DNA from: Clostridiales bacterium
GTDB lineage: Bacteria > Bacillota > Clostridia > Lachnospirales > Lachnospiraceae
Direction: 5' to 3'
Assembly (NCBI GenBank): GCA_018374355.1
Contig: JAHAFI010000011.1
Coordinates: 16,530 to 80,529, forward strand
DNA length: 64,000 nucleotides
The position numbers and the translations under genes were made by a program. Every line of letters starts with the position of its first letter. Positions within the stretch are counted from its first letter, which is position 1. The notes under the pieces were generated by a model, which searched no databases, was not told the DNA's origin, and worked only from the letters and a program-made list of their open reading frames with translations. Of the stretch, positions 35,177-41,918 are shown piece by piece.

Positions 35177-36922
35177 CTATACATCTGCAGAAGCGCGGTA
35201 TAATTCCGCATACACGCCCTGTTTTGCCATAAGCTCCTGATGGGTGCCCTGCTCACAGATACCGTTTTCATCCAGCACCAGAATACGTTCTGCATCCCGC
35301 ACCGTGGATAAACGGTGTGCGATGACCAGAGTAGTGCGGTGCTTTTTCAGCATTGCAAGAGACTGCTGTACTACTTTTTCACTGCGGTTATCCAGAGAAC
35401 TGGTTGCTTCATCGAGAATCAAAATGGGCGGATTTTTCAAAAATGCACGGGCAACGGAGAGCCGCTGCTGTTGTCCGCCGGAGAGTTTGACGCCGTGTGG
35501 GCCGATATCTGTGTCATAGCCGTTAGGAAGCTTTTGGATAAATTCATCTGCTCCGGCTTTTTTTGCTGCCTCCTGAATTTCATGACGGGAAGCGAGAGGA
35601 TTGCCATAGCTGATATTTTCTGCCACTGTGCCGGAAAACAGGTAGACATCCTGCTGGACGATGCCGATTTTTTGGCGCAGGCTTTTCAGGGTGAGCTGCT
35701 GTACGGGGATACCGTCAAGCAGGACTTCTCCCCTTTGGGGTTCATAAAAACGGGGAATCAAAGAACAAAGGGTAGTTTTACCCACACCGGAAGCGCCTAC
35801 GAGGGCGACATATTCCCCATCGGGTATGGTAAGATTCAGATCCCGAAAGACCTCTTCTTTTTCGCCATAGCAAAAATCCACATGCCGAAATTCGATTTTA
35901 CCATCCACATGTTCCACTTCTTTTGCGTCAGGAAGATCCTGAATCTCCGGCTGGGTTTCCATGATTTCTAAAAAACGCCGGAAGCCGGTCTGACCTTCCT
36001 GAAGCAGCCGCAGGGTATTTACAATGCTTTTCACAGGCTCTGTGAAATAGCTGAGATACAAAAGAATCACCAGAAGATCCCCCAGAGTCAGAGAACCTTT
36101 TAAAATCATCACTCCGCCATACACCACGGCAATGGTGGTGAGAAACACGGCGAAGGTTTCCATTCCACACCAGCAGACAGCCTCGCTTTTGTAGCCATCA
36201 CCCCGGCTTTTCAGAAATTTTTCATTCCATTGGATGAATTTTTTGCGTTCGGAATCCTCAGCGGTAAAAGACTGAACCGTACGGATACCGGAAAGGGAAT
36301 CTTCCGACTGGGCATTGATACCTCCCATCTGTTCTCTGCTCATCTGCAGAGCCGCCGCCATTTTTTTGTTGAAATACAGAGTGTAGGCGGTCATAAACGG
36401 CAGGAAACAGAGAAGAACCAGAGCAGTCTGCCAGTGGATGAAAAACAGAATGATGGCTGCTCCCAGTAATTTTACGGCATTGGTGAGCAGATCTTCCGGA
36501 ACATGGTGGAAAAATTCTGCCAGAGCGAGAGAATCGTTGGTAATACGGCTCATCAGATCGCCCACCGTGTGATTGTCATAGTAAGAAAATGACAGCTTTT
36601 CGCAATGGTGAAACAGATCGTTTCTTATGTCGCGTTCCATCATAGCGCCCATATAATGTCCCTTATAATCTTTGAAATAAGAACATCCCGTCTGGATAAT
36701 AATGATAACCAGCATGAAAAGTCCGGTGAGAAGAATCTGATTCAGAGCATCCGGTCCGGGGTGAACAAGAATCTCATTGGTGATTCTTCTGGCGCCCAGA
36801 GGCAGAAGGAGACCTGTTGCAGCACAGCCGAAGGCACAAAGCAGATCAGCGATAAAAAGTCCAAAATAAGGTTTGTAAAAAGAAAATAAGGTATATGTAT
36901 GCAGTTTTTTTTGTGAATCCAA
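35177..36922 (-). CDS. ABC half-transporter exporter (MsbA/LmrA/BmrA type)
   Basis: The 581-residue protein joins a six-span type I exporter domain (about 1-310) to an ATPase domain: Walker A GASGVGKTT, signature LSGGQQQRLSVARA, Walker B ILILDEATS, and the H-loop HRLS. It should work as a homodimer that exports drugs, lipids or peptides. Translation starts at TTG (36922), eight nt after GGGAGG. That Shine-Dalgarno is part of an alternative hairpin downstream of a 19-codon leader peptide (36956-37015), so synthesis is probably controlled by ribosome behaviour on the leader, as in B. subtilis bmrB-bmrCD. Confidence 0.9.
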   Translation of the reverse strand: MDSQKKLHTYTLFSFYKPYFGLFIADLLCAFGCAATGLLLPLGARRITNEILVHPGPDALNQILLTGLFMLVIIIIQTGCSYFKDYKGHYMGAMMERDIRNDLFHHCEKLSFSYYDNHTVGDLMSRITNDSLALAEFFHHVPEDLLTNAVKLLGAAIILFFIHWQTALVLLCFLPFMTAYTLYFNKKMAAALQMSREQMGGINAQSEDSLSGIRTVQSFTAEDSERKKFIQWNEKFLKSRGDGYKSEAVCWCGMETFAVFLTTIAVVYGGVMILKGSLTLGDLLVILLYLSYFTEPVKSIVNTLRLLQEGQTGFRRFLEIMETQPEIQDLPDAKEVEHVDGKIEFRHVDFCYGEKEEVFRDLNLTIPDGEYVALVGASGVGKTTLCSLIPRFYEPQRGEVLLDGIPVQQLTLKSLRQKIGIVQQDVYLFSGTVAENISYGNPLASRHEIQEAAKKAGADEFIQKLPNGYDTDIGPHGVKLSGGQQQRLSVARAFLKNPPILILDEATSSLDNRSEKVVQQSLAMLKKHRTTLVIAHRLSTVRDAERILVLDENGICEQGTHQELMAKQGVYAELYRASADV

Positions 36923-36930
36923 AATAAATT

Positions 36931-36976
36931 CCTCCCTTGGTGTGGGAGGGATCAGTTAAAAAAGAACATCCCTCCC
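36931..36976 (-). promoter_or_regulatory. Mutually exclusive hairpins controlling the ABC exporter start
   Basis: On the minus strand, GGGAGGGAT (36976-36968) pairs perfectly with ATCCCTCCC (36952-36944). The same CCTCCC can instead pair with the exporter's ribosome binding site GGGAGG (36936-36931). The first arm lies within the last codons of the leader peptide ORF, so a translating or stalled ribosome decides which helix forms. This layout is directly visible; the inducing signal is not. Confidence 0.75.
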
Positions 36977-37015
36977 GTTATCTGTAGCTTTCAAAAGAAA
37001 TGTTTTGACTTTCAT
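36956..37015 (-). CDS. 19-residue leader peptide upstream of the ABC exporter
   Basis: A short ORF, ATG to TAA, encodes MKVKTFLLKATDNGRDVLF. It has a strong AAAGGAGG ribosome binding site nine nt upstream and a promoter just before that. Its last codons (NGRD) are the GGGAGGGAT arm of the attenuator hairpin, and its stop codon lies in the loop, 33 nt before the exporter start. It resembles regulatory leader peptides of antibiotic-induced resistance genes (ermC, cat, bmrB). Expression of the peptide is inferred. Confidence 0.7.
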   Translation of the reverse strand: MKVKTFLLKATDNGRDVLF

Positions 37016-37062
37016 AAACTTTATCCTCCTTTCAAAATGCCGCCTGAGCGGAATATGAAGTT

Positions 37063-37091
37063 ATTATAGCATGATTATCTGGGGATGAAAA
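37063..37091 (-). promoter_or_regulatory. Promoter of the leader peptide/ABC exporter transcript
   Basis: On the minus strand, TTTTCA (37091-37086), 17-bp spacer and TATAAT (37068-37063). The transcript would start near 37056 and carry a small CCGC-TCAG-GCGG hairpin close to its 5' end (37041-37052). Confidence 0.68.
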
Positions 37092-37120
37092 GTCTCAAAA
37101 ACAAGGACGTTTGTTACTTT

Positions 37121-37264
37121 GTAACTATTCAGGACTCTGTCCTTCATAGTCACGAATGCATGCACACAAACTGCATTTTATGCAGTTTGGCGCACGTATG
37201 TCTCGGGATTGACTTGCATTTGCAAGTCAACACCTCACGGGACAGTAGAAGGCTGAACTGTTAC
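37121..37264 (-). mobile_element. MITE copy B, 144 bp, with 8-bp target duplication
   Basis: Inverted relative to copy A, with ends GTAACTATTCAG and CTGAACTGTTAC. GTTACTTT occurs directly on both sides (37113-37120 and 37265-37272), a perfect 8-bp duplication. The CAAACTGCATTTTATGCAGTTTG palindrome and adjoining about 60 bp are nearly identical to copy A. One arm of the long hairpin has lost about 4 bp. It sits just upstream of the exporter promoter. Confidence 0.88.
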
Positions 37265-37351
37265 GTTACTTTTTTCTGATCTTGAGTATACATATTGGGG
37301 AGCAGTTACTCACATATGCCCCCAAAAATGTTCCCCAAAGGAGGAATGCCT

Positions 37352-37411
37352 ATGAGGGTTTGTTTTTTGTGCTCGCATATTGTTAAGGAAGCTCTCAGTG
37401 TGATAAAATAA
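37352..37411 (+). CDS. Possible 19-codon small ORF upstream of the Rpn remnant
   Basis: ATG (37352) to TAA encodes 19 residues with Cys at 4 and 7, and AAAGGAGG lies seven nt upstream. It ends 11 bp before the Rpn pseudogene. It may be a leader or a leftover of a deleted gene; only the good ribosome binding site supports it. A TTGGGG..CCCCAA hairpin (37294-37338) precedes it. Confidence 0.3.
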   Translation: MRVCFLCSHIVKEALSVIK

Positions 37412-37422
37412 AGGAGAAGTAT

Positions 37423-37817
37423 ATGAGCAAAAAACGAAATATGGTACCATTGAAAGAATTGAATTTTACAGACCGGTTTCTGTTTGACGAAGTCATGGAG
37501 GACCCCCAGACTCATCAGGATGTATTGAGTATTATTTTTGGAAAAGAAATTCCGCTGCTCGAGAAGAATGAACATCGCTTTTGGATCCGGGCATCCCGGA
37601 CTATAATTTGCTGAATCAGTCCTATATTATTATGATTACGCCCTTCGATCTGTTCGGATATGGAAAATACCGTTACACATTCGTGTCAAAATGTCTGGAA
37701 GAACAGGTAAAAAAGAAACTTGCGAAAGGAAAAACAACGGAAGAGATTGCGGATGCGCTGGAGGAGAGCATGGAAACTATAGAGGAACTGATTGAGAATA
37801 TGAATCACAGAACATGA
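37423..37817 (+). pseudogene. Decayed Rpn/PD-(D/E)XK nuclease family transposase
   Basis: The start is intact (AAAGGAG box; N terminus MSKKRNMVPLKELNFTDRFLFDEVMEDP). After FGKEIPLLEKNEHRF the catalytic core is missing, and the frame shifts. The second piece (from about 37590) reads GIPDYNLLNQSYIIMITPFDLFG, a conserved family motif, then jumps to the C-terminal helix VKKKLAKGKTTEEIADAL. At least two internal deletions are implied, leaving about 395 bp of a gene normally about 900 bp long. No nuclease activity is expected. Confidence 0.82.
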
Positions 37818-37825
37818 AGAATCCC

Positions 37826-37905
37826 GCAAAAACAGGTACTTTCCTAACGGTCGGGTGGCAAAAACAGGTGCTTTTATTGACTTTTCAGGGGATGAAAGAT
37901 ATCCT
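37826..37905 (+). promoter_or_regulatory. Promoter of the XRE gene with upstream direct repeats
   Basis: GCAAAAACAGGT(A/G)CTTT occurs twice (37826-37842 and 37858-37874), 32 bp apart (about three helical turns). Immediately downstream are TTGACT (37877-37882), 17 bp, and TATCCT (37900-37905). The repeats are a candidate binding site for the adjacent regulator. Confidence 0.6.
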
Positions 37906-37969
37906 GAATACAGGCTTGCAAGACCGGAGTACCCATCGTACTTTTGATGGAGTTAGGAGAGATTGATGA

Positions 37970-39235
37970 ATGGAGAGTAAGAAAACATTTGGCGCGTATA
38001 TTCTGCGGAGGCGGAAAGAACTGGGAATGACACAGAAGGAGTTTGCCGGGAAATTATATGTGACAGAATCGGCGGTCAGCAAATGGGAGCGGGGAATGAG
38101 TTACCCGGATATCACACTTTTAAGAAGCATCTGCAGCGTGCTGGACATTACCGAGCATGAACTGCTGACCGGAAGTGAGGATACGGAAAAACGCAGGGCG
38201 GAAAATCTGGCGGGCAAATATCTGCGTATGACACGAAACTACCGGGTTTCCCAGTATATTTTGTATGGATTGATTCTGTTAGGATGTGCAATCGGAAATT
38301 TTACAGCGCAGCACAGACTGGACTGGTTTTTTATTGCCCTCTGTGGTGTACTTATGGCAGCATCGCTGACTCTTGTTCCTGCGTTGGCGGCGCTGCATCC
38401 CGGATTAAGTCATTATAAGACAGCGACAGCTTTGGGAAGCTTTGTGTTTTTCATGGAAATGCTGCTGCTGACCTGTTGTATTTACAGTGGAGAGGATTGG
38501 TTCATAATTGCAGGGCCTGCGGTGTTGTTTGGAACCACCCTTGTTTTCCTGCCGTTTCTGCTTCCGGCGCTTGTGTCGCTTTCATGGATGAACGGCAGGA
38601 AACTTTCTGTTTATTTTATTCTGGAAACGGTTCTCCTGCTGCTTTTACTGTTGGCTTGCTGCATCTATAGCGGTGGAAATTGGTTTGGAATTACTGCTGT
38701 GAGTATTCTTTTTGGATTAGGATTTTTTATTCTTCCAGTCTTTCTCCGGCAGTTGCCGGTTCCAGAGCCAATCTGTCATCATAAGGTGCTTTTGTACTTT
38801 ATCATTCAGACCGGGCAGTTGTTTCTTGGGCTGGCCACAGCAGACTGGTATGGAGAAACTCGTTTTTTTCTGTCTCACAGTCTGCCGATTGCCGCTTTAT
38901 GTCTTATGCTGCCATGGGGTGTGATGCTGGCTCTCCGCTATCTTCCGGTCAGCGGATGGTTTCGGGCATCTGTCTGTTGTGCATGGTGCGGCTTGTGGGT
39001 TTGGCTGTTTCCGTTTCTGCTTGACCGGATTTTGAGCAGAGCCTATGGGGAAGTATATAATGCGTATTCGCTGTGGATTCCTTTTGATTTTTCTGTATGG
39101 AGCGGAAATACAGGGGTTATGAACATCATTGCGATTATCATATTTTCTTTTGCGGGAATTTCTGTAGGACTGGCGGCAGCAGGGATCGGAAAATATTGGA
39201 AAAGCAGTAGAGAAAAAACAGGAAGGGATACATAG
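37970..39235 (+). CDS. Membrane-bound XRE-family regulator
   Basis: The 421-residue protein has an N-terminal Cro/C1-type HTH (about 8-62: LRRRKELGMTQKEFAGKL, ESAVSKWERG, PDITLLRSI). About ten hydrophobic segments follow (from about residue 95 to 410). Such HTH-plus-membrane fusions are common in Lachnospiraceae and are thought to couple membrane or envelope state to transcription; the signal and regulon are unknown. AGGAG lies upstream. Direct repeats before its promoter suggest autoregulation. Confidence 0.85.
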   Translation: MESKKTFGAYILRRRKELGMTQKEFAGKLYVTESAVSKWERGMSYPDITLLRSICSVLDITEHELLTGSEDTEKRRAENLAGKYLRMTRNYRVSQYILYGLILLGCAIGNFTAQHRLDWFFIALCGVLMAASLTLVPALAALHPGLSHYKTATALGSFVFFMEMLLLTCCIYSGEDWFIIAGPAVLFGTTLVFLPFLLPALVSLSWMNGRKLSVYFILETVLLLLLLLACCIYSGGNWFGITAVSILFGLGFFILPVFLRQLPVPEPICHHKVLLYFIIQTGQLFLGLATADWYGETRFFLSHSLPIAALCLMLPWGVMLALRYLPVSGWFRASVCCAWCGLWVWLFPFLLDRILSRAYGEVYNAYSLWIPFDFSVWSGNTGVMNIIAIIIFSFAGISVGLAAAGIGKYWKSSREKTGRDT

Positions 39236-39265
39236 TTTAAAAGGGCGCATTCTTTCCTATAGTGA

Positions 39266-39324
39266 TTGAACGTATTTGGGGGGATTTTCAGGTCACTGAC
39301 ATGAAAATCCCCAAATACGTTCAA
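39266..39324. repeat. Long near-perfect inverted repeat between convergent genes
   Basis: A 25-nt arm (39266-39290, TTGAACGTATTTGGGG..) and a 23-nt arm (39302-39324) pair completely apart from a GG bulge, with an 11-nt loop. Neither side has a T tract, so it is not a canonical terminator, although it separates convergent transcription units. It could be a repeated palindromic element or an RNase-processed 3' end. Confidence 0.75.
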
Positions 39325-39336
39325 CCAATTTCAACA

Positions 39337-39558
39337 TCATTCTATTTTGTGTGTATCTTTATATTCGGAAATAAGTTCTTCTGTCAGATATTCATCACTC
39401 ATGCAGTGCAGATCAGAGACTCCTTCGCTGATGAAACGGTAAATTTCCGAATGATAGAAAAAATTAAGAGAGGCATCTAGAGAAATATTTTCTTTTTCTG
39501 CGAAATGCTGGATGATTCGGGCATATTTTTTCTGCAATAAAATAGGATTGGCGGTCAA
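39337..39558 (-). CDS. DUF3791 protein, distal copy
   Basis: The 73-residue protein has the DUF3791 pattern: a helical start (LLQKKYARIIQHFAEKENIS), FFYHSEIYRFI and a C-terminal helix. It overlaps the DUF3990 gene by 4 bp and closes a three-gene cassette. DUF3791 proteins typically accompany DUF3990 proteins and are plausible antitoxins or adaptors. It is diverged from the upstream DUF3791 copy. Confidence 0.78.
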   Translation of the reverse strand: MTANPILLQKKYARIIQHFAEKENISLDASLNFFYHSEIYRFISEGVSDLHCMSDEYLTEELISEYKDTHKIE

Positions 39559-40028
39559 ATCTGTTCACTCCCTTCATAGCGAAGATACTTTTTCAGAGCC
39601 GTATACGTTCGGAAACATATCTGCAAGTTTGGTTTTTCATAACGCAGACGACGGATGGCTTCCTTTTTGTCAATCAAATTGTCAAAGTAAAGCTCCACAG
39701 TATTGAAAACTTTATCATTTGCCACACCACCGACAACAATATCGTAATCAGTTGCATCGTTACCTGTTCGGCAGCTCAGAATAAAATCGAGCCATTCTTC
39801 CGAGTAGCTGTCAAATTTCAGAACTTTGAGTTCCTGATAAGCTTTCTCGTCAAAGTTATACCGGGAAATGATACCGTCTCTGCCACGGCGCTTAAATTTT
39901 TCACACCACTTTAATGCTTGATTATAAAGAGGGGTTGTATAAAAGCCATGTCCGAAATCAACATTTTTTCTGGAATGCGTTAAATCCGGCGTTTGAATTT
40001 TCAGGTAGGAGCCGTGATATAAAATCAT
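39555..40028 (-). CDS. DUF3990 protein, putative ADP-ribosyltransferase toxin
   Basis: The 157-residue protein shows LYHGS (His5), DFGHGFYTT (Tyr30) and TVELYFD (Glu112), which fit the H-Y-E arrangement of diphtheria-toxin-like ADP-ribosyltransferases, and the terminal QICFRTYTAL segment typical of DUF3990. It is encoded between two DUF3791 genes with 4-bp overlaps on both sides. A toxin role (modifying a host macromolecule with ADP-ribose) is inferred from fold-level motifs and gene order; the target is unknown. Confidence 0.8.
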   Translation of the reverse strand: MILYHGSYLKIQTPDLTHSRKNVDFGHGFYTTPLYNQALKWCEKFKRRGRDGIISRYNFDEKAYQELKVLKFDSYSEEWLDFILSCRTGNDATDYDIVVGGVANDKVFNTVELYFDNLIDKKEAIRRLRYEKPNLQICFRTYTALKKYLRYEGSEQI

Positions 40029-40264
40029 AATTCGATACCCCTTTCTTCCATTAAACTGATAATATCATCGATAATATAATCTTTACTCTGTGTATGCAGC
40101 ACCTCATATTCGGGTATGATATAGCTGATTAAGATATTACTTTTTTCAGTGAGGGCACAGTAAATTTCTTCAGCATTTTTCCTTAGTTTGATTGCAATAT
40201 TTTCAATGCAGAAAACAGCAAATTCCAGTTCATCTGTATTTTTAATATTAGTACCGTTCAACAT
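40025..40264 (-). CDS. DUF3791 protein, proximal copy
   Basis: The 79-residue protein has the DUF3791 hallmark FAVFCIENIAIKLRKNAEEIYCAL and a C-terminal helix. AGGAGGT lies nine nt before the ATG. It is first in the cassette behind a consensus promoter, as expected for an antitoxin made in excess. It overlaps the DUF3990 gene by 4 bp. Confidence 0.8.
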   Translation of the reverse strand: MLNGTNIKNTDELEFAVFCIENIAIKLRKNAEEIYCALTEKSNILISYIIPEYEVLHTQSKDYIIDDIISLMEERGIEL

Positions 40265-40324
40265 AGCTTGAGCACCTCCTGATGTTCCTATTAAAAAGGT
40301 TTGTGAAGTTTAAGATCAATTTTA

Positions 40325-40353
40325 ATTATATGTTGGAAATCTATCTGCGTCAA
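40325..40353 (-). promoter_or_regulatory. Promoter of the DUF3791-DUF3990-DUF3791 cassette
   Basis: On the minus strand, TTGACG (40353-40348), 17-bp spacer and TATAAT (40330-40325). The -35 overlaps the stop region of the HD gene, so the cassette can be expressed on its own. Confidence 0.82.
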
Positions 40354-41000
40354 GAATTACTGATTTCAGCACTGTGAGCTAACTGCTCTTTCAGCCTTTC
40401 ATAGAAAGAAATGTAATAATCAATACGCTGTACCCAAATTGTTTCTGCTGTATCGGTTGCAAGCTTCAGATTACGGAGTTTTTTCAGGTTTTCCAGTGTA
40501 GAAACAACTTTTTCCTGCTTTTCCTGCAATGACATTTTATCAAAATTTATATACTGCAGATTTTCATAAATTCGATAGACATCAAAACGGTCAATGTTAT
40601 CCGCATCGGAAATGGTTTCAGCAAAAGCAGTACGCTGCCCTTCAAAATCCGCCAGATCATCCACATGGATAGCGATACCATAGCAGATGTCGTTTACCCG
40701 ATCTGCTGGCAATCCTAACTCCATAAGAAAGGGTCTGGCTATTTGCGCAGAGAGTCTTCCATGATTCTTCCGCTGCTCGTCGGTAGAAAGCTCATGGCAA
40801 TAGGCAATATCGTGCAGCAGACAGGCAATTACCATTTCTGTAACATCGAAACCCTCCTGTTTCGCAATGATTTTGCCGATGTTCGCCACACGGTAGGAGT
40901 GTTCCAGCCGATAAGCGCATTCTGTAATGTTGGCTTTCAGATAATCACTCCCTGCAAAGGTATGTTTCAAAAATTCTTCGGTTTTTTTAATCATCGTCAT
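40350..41000 (-). CDS. HD domain phosphohydrolase
   Basis: The roughly 216-residue protein has the HD metal-site series EHSYRVANI (His34), LLHDIAY (His63-Asp64), NHGRLSA and SDADNIDRFD. It resembles predicted HD hydrolases acting on nucleotides or small phosphoesters; the substrate is unknown. The start at 41000 has GGAG nine nt upstream; 41015 and 40994 are alternatives. It is upstream of the DUF3791 cassette on the same strand and could be read through into it. Confidence 0.83.
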   Translation of the reverse strand: MTMIKKTEEFLKHTFAGSDYLKANITECAYRLEHSYRVANIGKIIAKQEGFDVTEMVIACLLHDIAYCHELSTDEQRKNHGRLSAQIARPFLMELGLPADRVNDICYGIAIHVDDLADFEGQRTAFAETISDADNIDRFDVYRIYENLQYINFDKMSLQEKQEKVVSTLENLKKLRNLKLATDTAETIWVQRIDYYISFYERLKEQLAHSAEISNS

Positions 41001-41070
41001 ATCCTTAATCTCCATTGCTGTTTTTTACATCTTGTATGAATACAGTCACGGCAGCTTCATAGTAATTCAA

Positions 41071-41099
41071 AGTATATGCTATTTGCAGAACAATATCAA
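41071..41099 (-). promoter_or_regulatory. Promoter of the HD hydrolase gene
   Basis: On the minus strand, TTGATA (41099-41094), 17-bp spacer and TATACT (41076-41071). Confidence 0.7.
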
Positions 41100-41225
41100 T
41101 CAACATTGAGCGAATACTTCTTGATTTTTCCCATCCAATCCGTTAGATTAGACTATATCATGAAATTTTCCGGTAAGAAGACTTCCGGAGAAAAGAAGAA
41201 CTGTAAAACCGAGGTGGACACGATC

Positions 41226-41918
41226 ATGAAAATATTACTGCTGGAAGATGACACCAGCCTCAACAGAGGCATCACCTTAAAATTGCAAAAGGAAGGCTAT
41301 GAAGTATTCAGTGCTGCCGGGGTGACGGAGGCGGAGCTTTTATTTTCCCGGGAAGATCCGGCGCTTGTCATCAGCGATATTACCATGGATGACGGAAACG
41401 GACTGGAATTCTGCCGGAAGCTCCGGGAAAGAAAGCCTGAGATATTCATTATTTTTCTGACAGCGCTGGACAATGAAGTGGATATTGTCAACGGATATGA
41501 TGCCGGGGCTGACGATTATATTACGAAACCCTTCAGCCTGATGGTTCTGATTGCAAAGGTAAATTCCTGTATGCGGAGGATTGGTGAGGGCTCTTTTGGG
41601 GAAGAAGTGTTGGTTTCCGGTGATATCCGCGTCCGGTGCAGAGAAATGAAGGTGTATCAGGGAACGCAGGAAATTCCTTTGAGTAAGATGGAACTGAGGC
41701 TGCTGCTGTTTTTTCTGGAGCATCCTAAGCAGATTCTTTCCAGAGAACAGATTCTGGATGGCGTATGGGACATCGACGGACAGTTTGTGGACGACAATAC
41801 GGTTCCTGTGACGATCAGCCGTCTGAAACGGCGCTTGTCTGAAGAAGGACAGCAGGAATATATCAAAAATGTCAGGGGGATTGGATATCTGTGGATGACC
41901 GAAGTATTGAGAAAATAA
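41226..41918 (+). CDS. OmpR-family response regulator
   Basis: The 230-residue protein has a receiver domain (EDD acidic pocket at 7-9, phosphoacceptor Asp51 in VISDITM, Lys101 in TKPFS) and an OmpR/PhoB winged helix (LSKMELRLLLFFLEHP; ISRLKRRL; IKNVRGIGYLW). GAGGTGG sets the start at 41226; longer in-frame starts lack a ribosome binding site. It overlaps the sensor kinase gene by 28 bp, and the transporter genes downstream are the likely regulon. Confidence 0.92.
   Translation: MKILLLEDDTSLNRGITLKLQKEGYEVFSAAGVTEAELLFSREDPALVISDITMDDGNGLEFCRKLRERKPEIFIIFLTALDNEVDIVNGYDAGADDYITKPFSLMVLIAKVNSCMRRIGEGSFGEEVLVSGDIRVRCREMKVYQGTQEIPLSKMELRLLLFFLEHPKQILSREQILDGVWDIDGQFVDDNTVPVTISRLKRRLSEEGQQEYIKNVRGIGYLWMTEVLRK

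Noticed and set aside
39266..39324. Intrinsic terminator
   Set aside because: No T tract on either strand follows the stem, so it was recorded as an inverted repeat instead.
41076..41225. Longer N terminus for the response regulator
   Set aside because: The first 50 codons have no ribosome site and overlap the divergent HD-gene promoter; the receiver domain starts cleanly at 41226.
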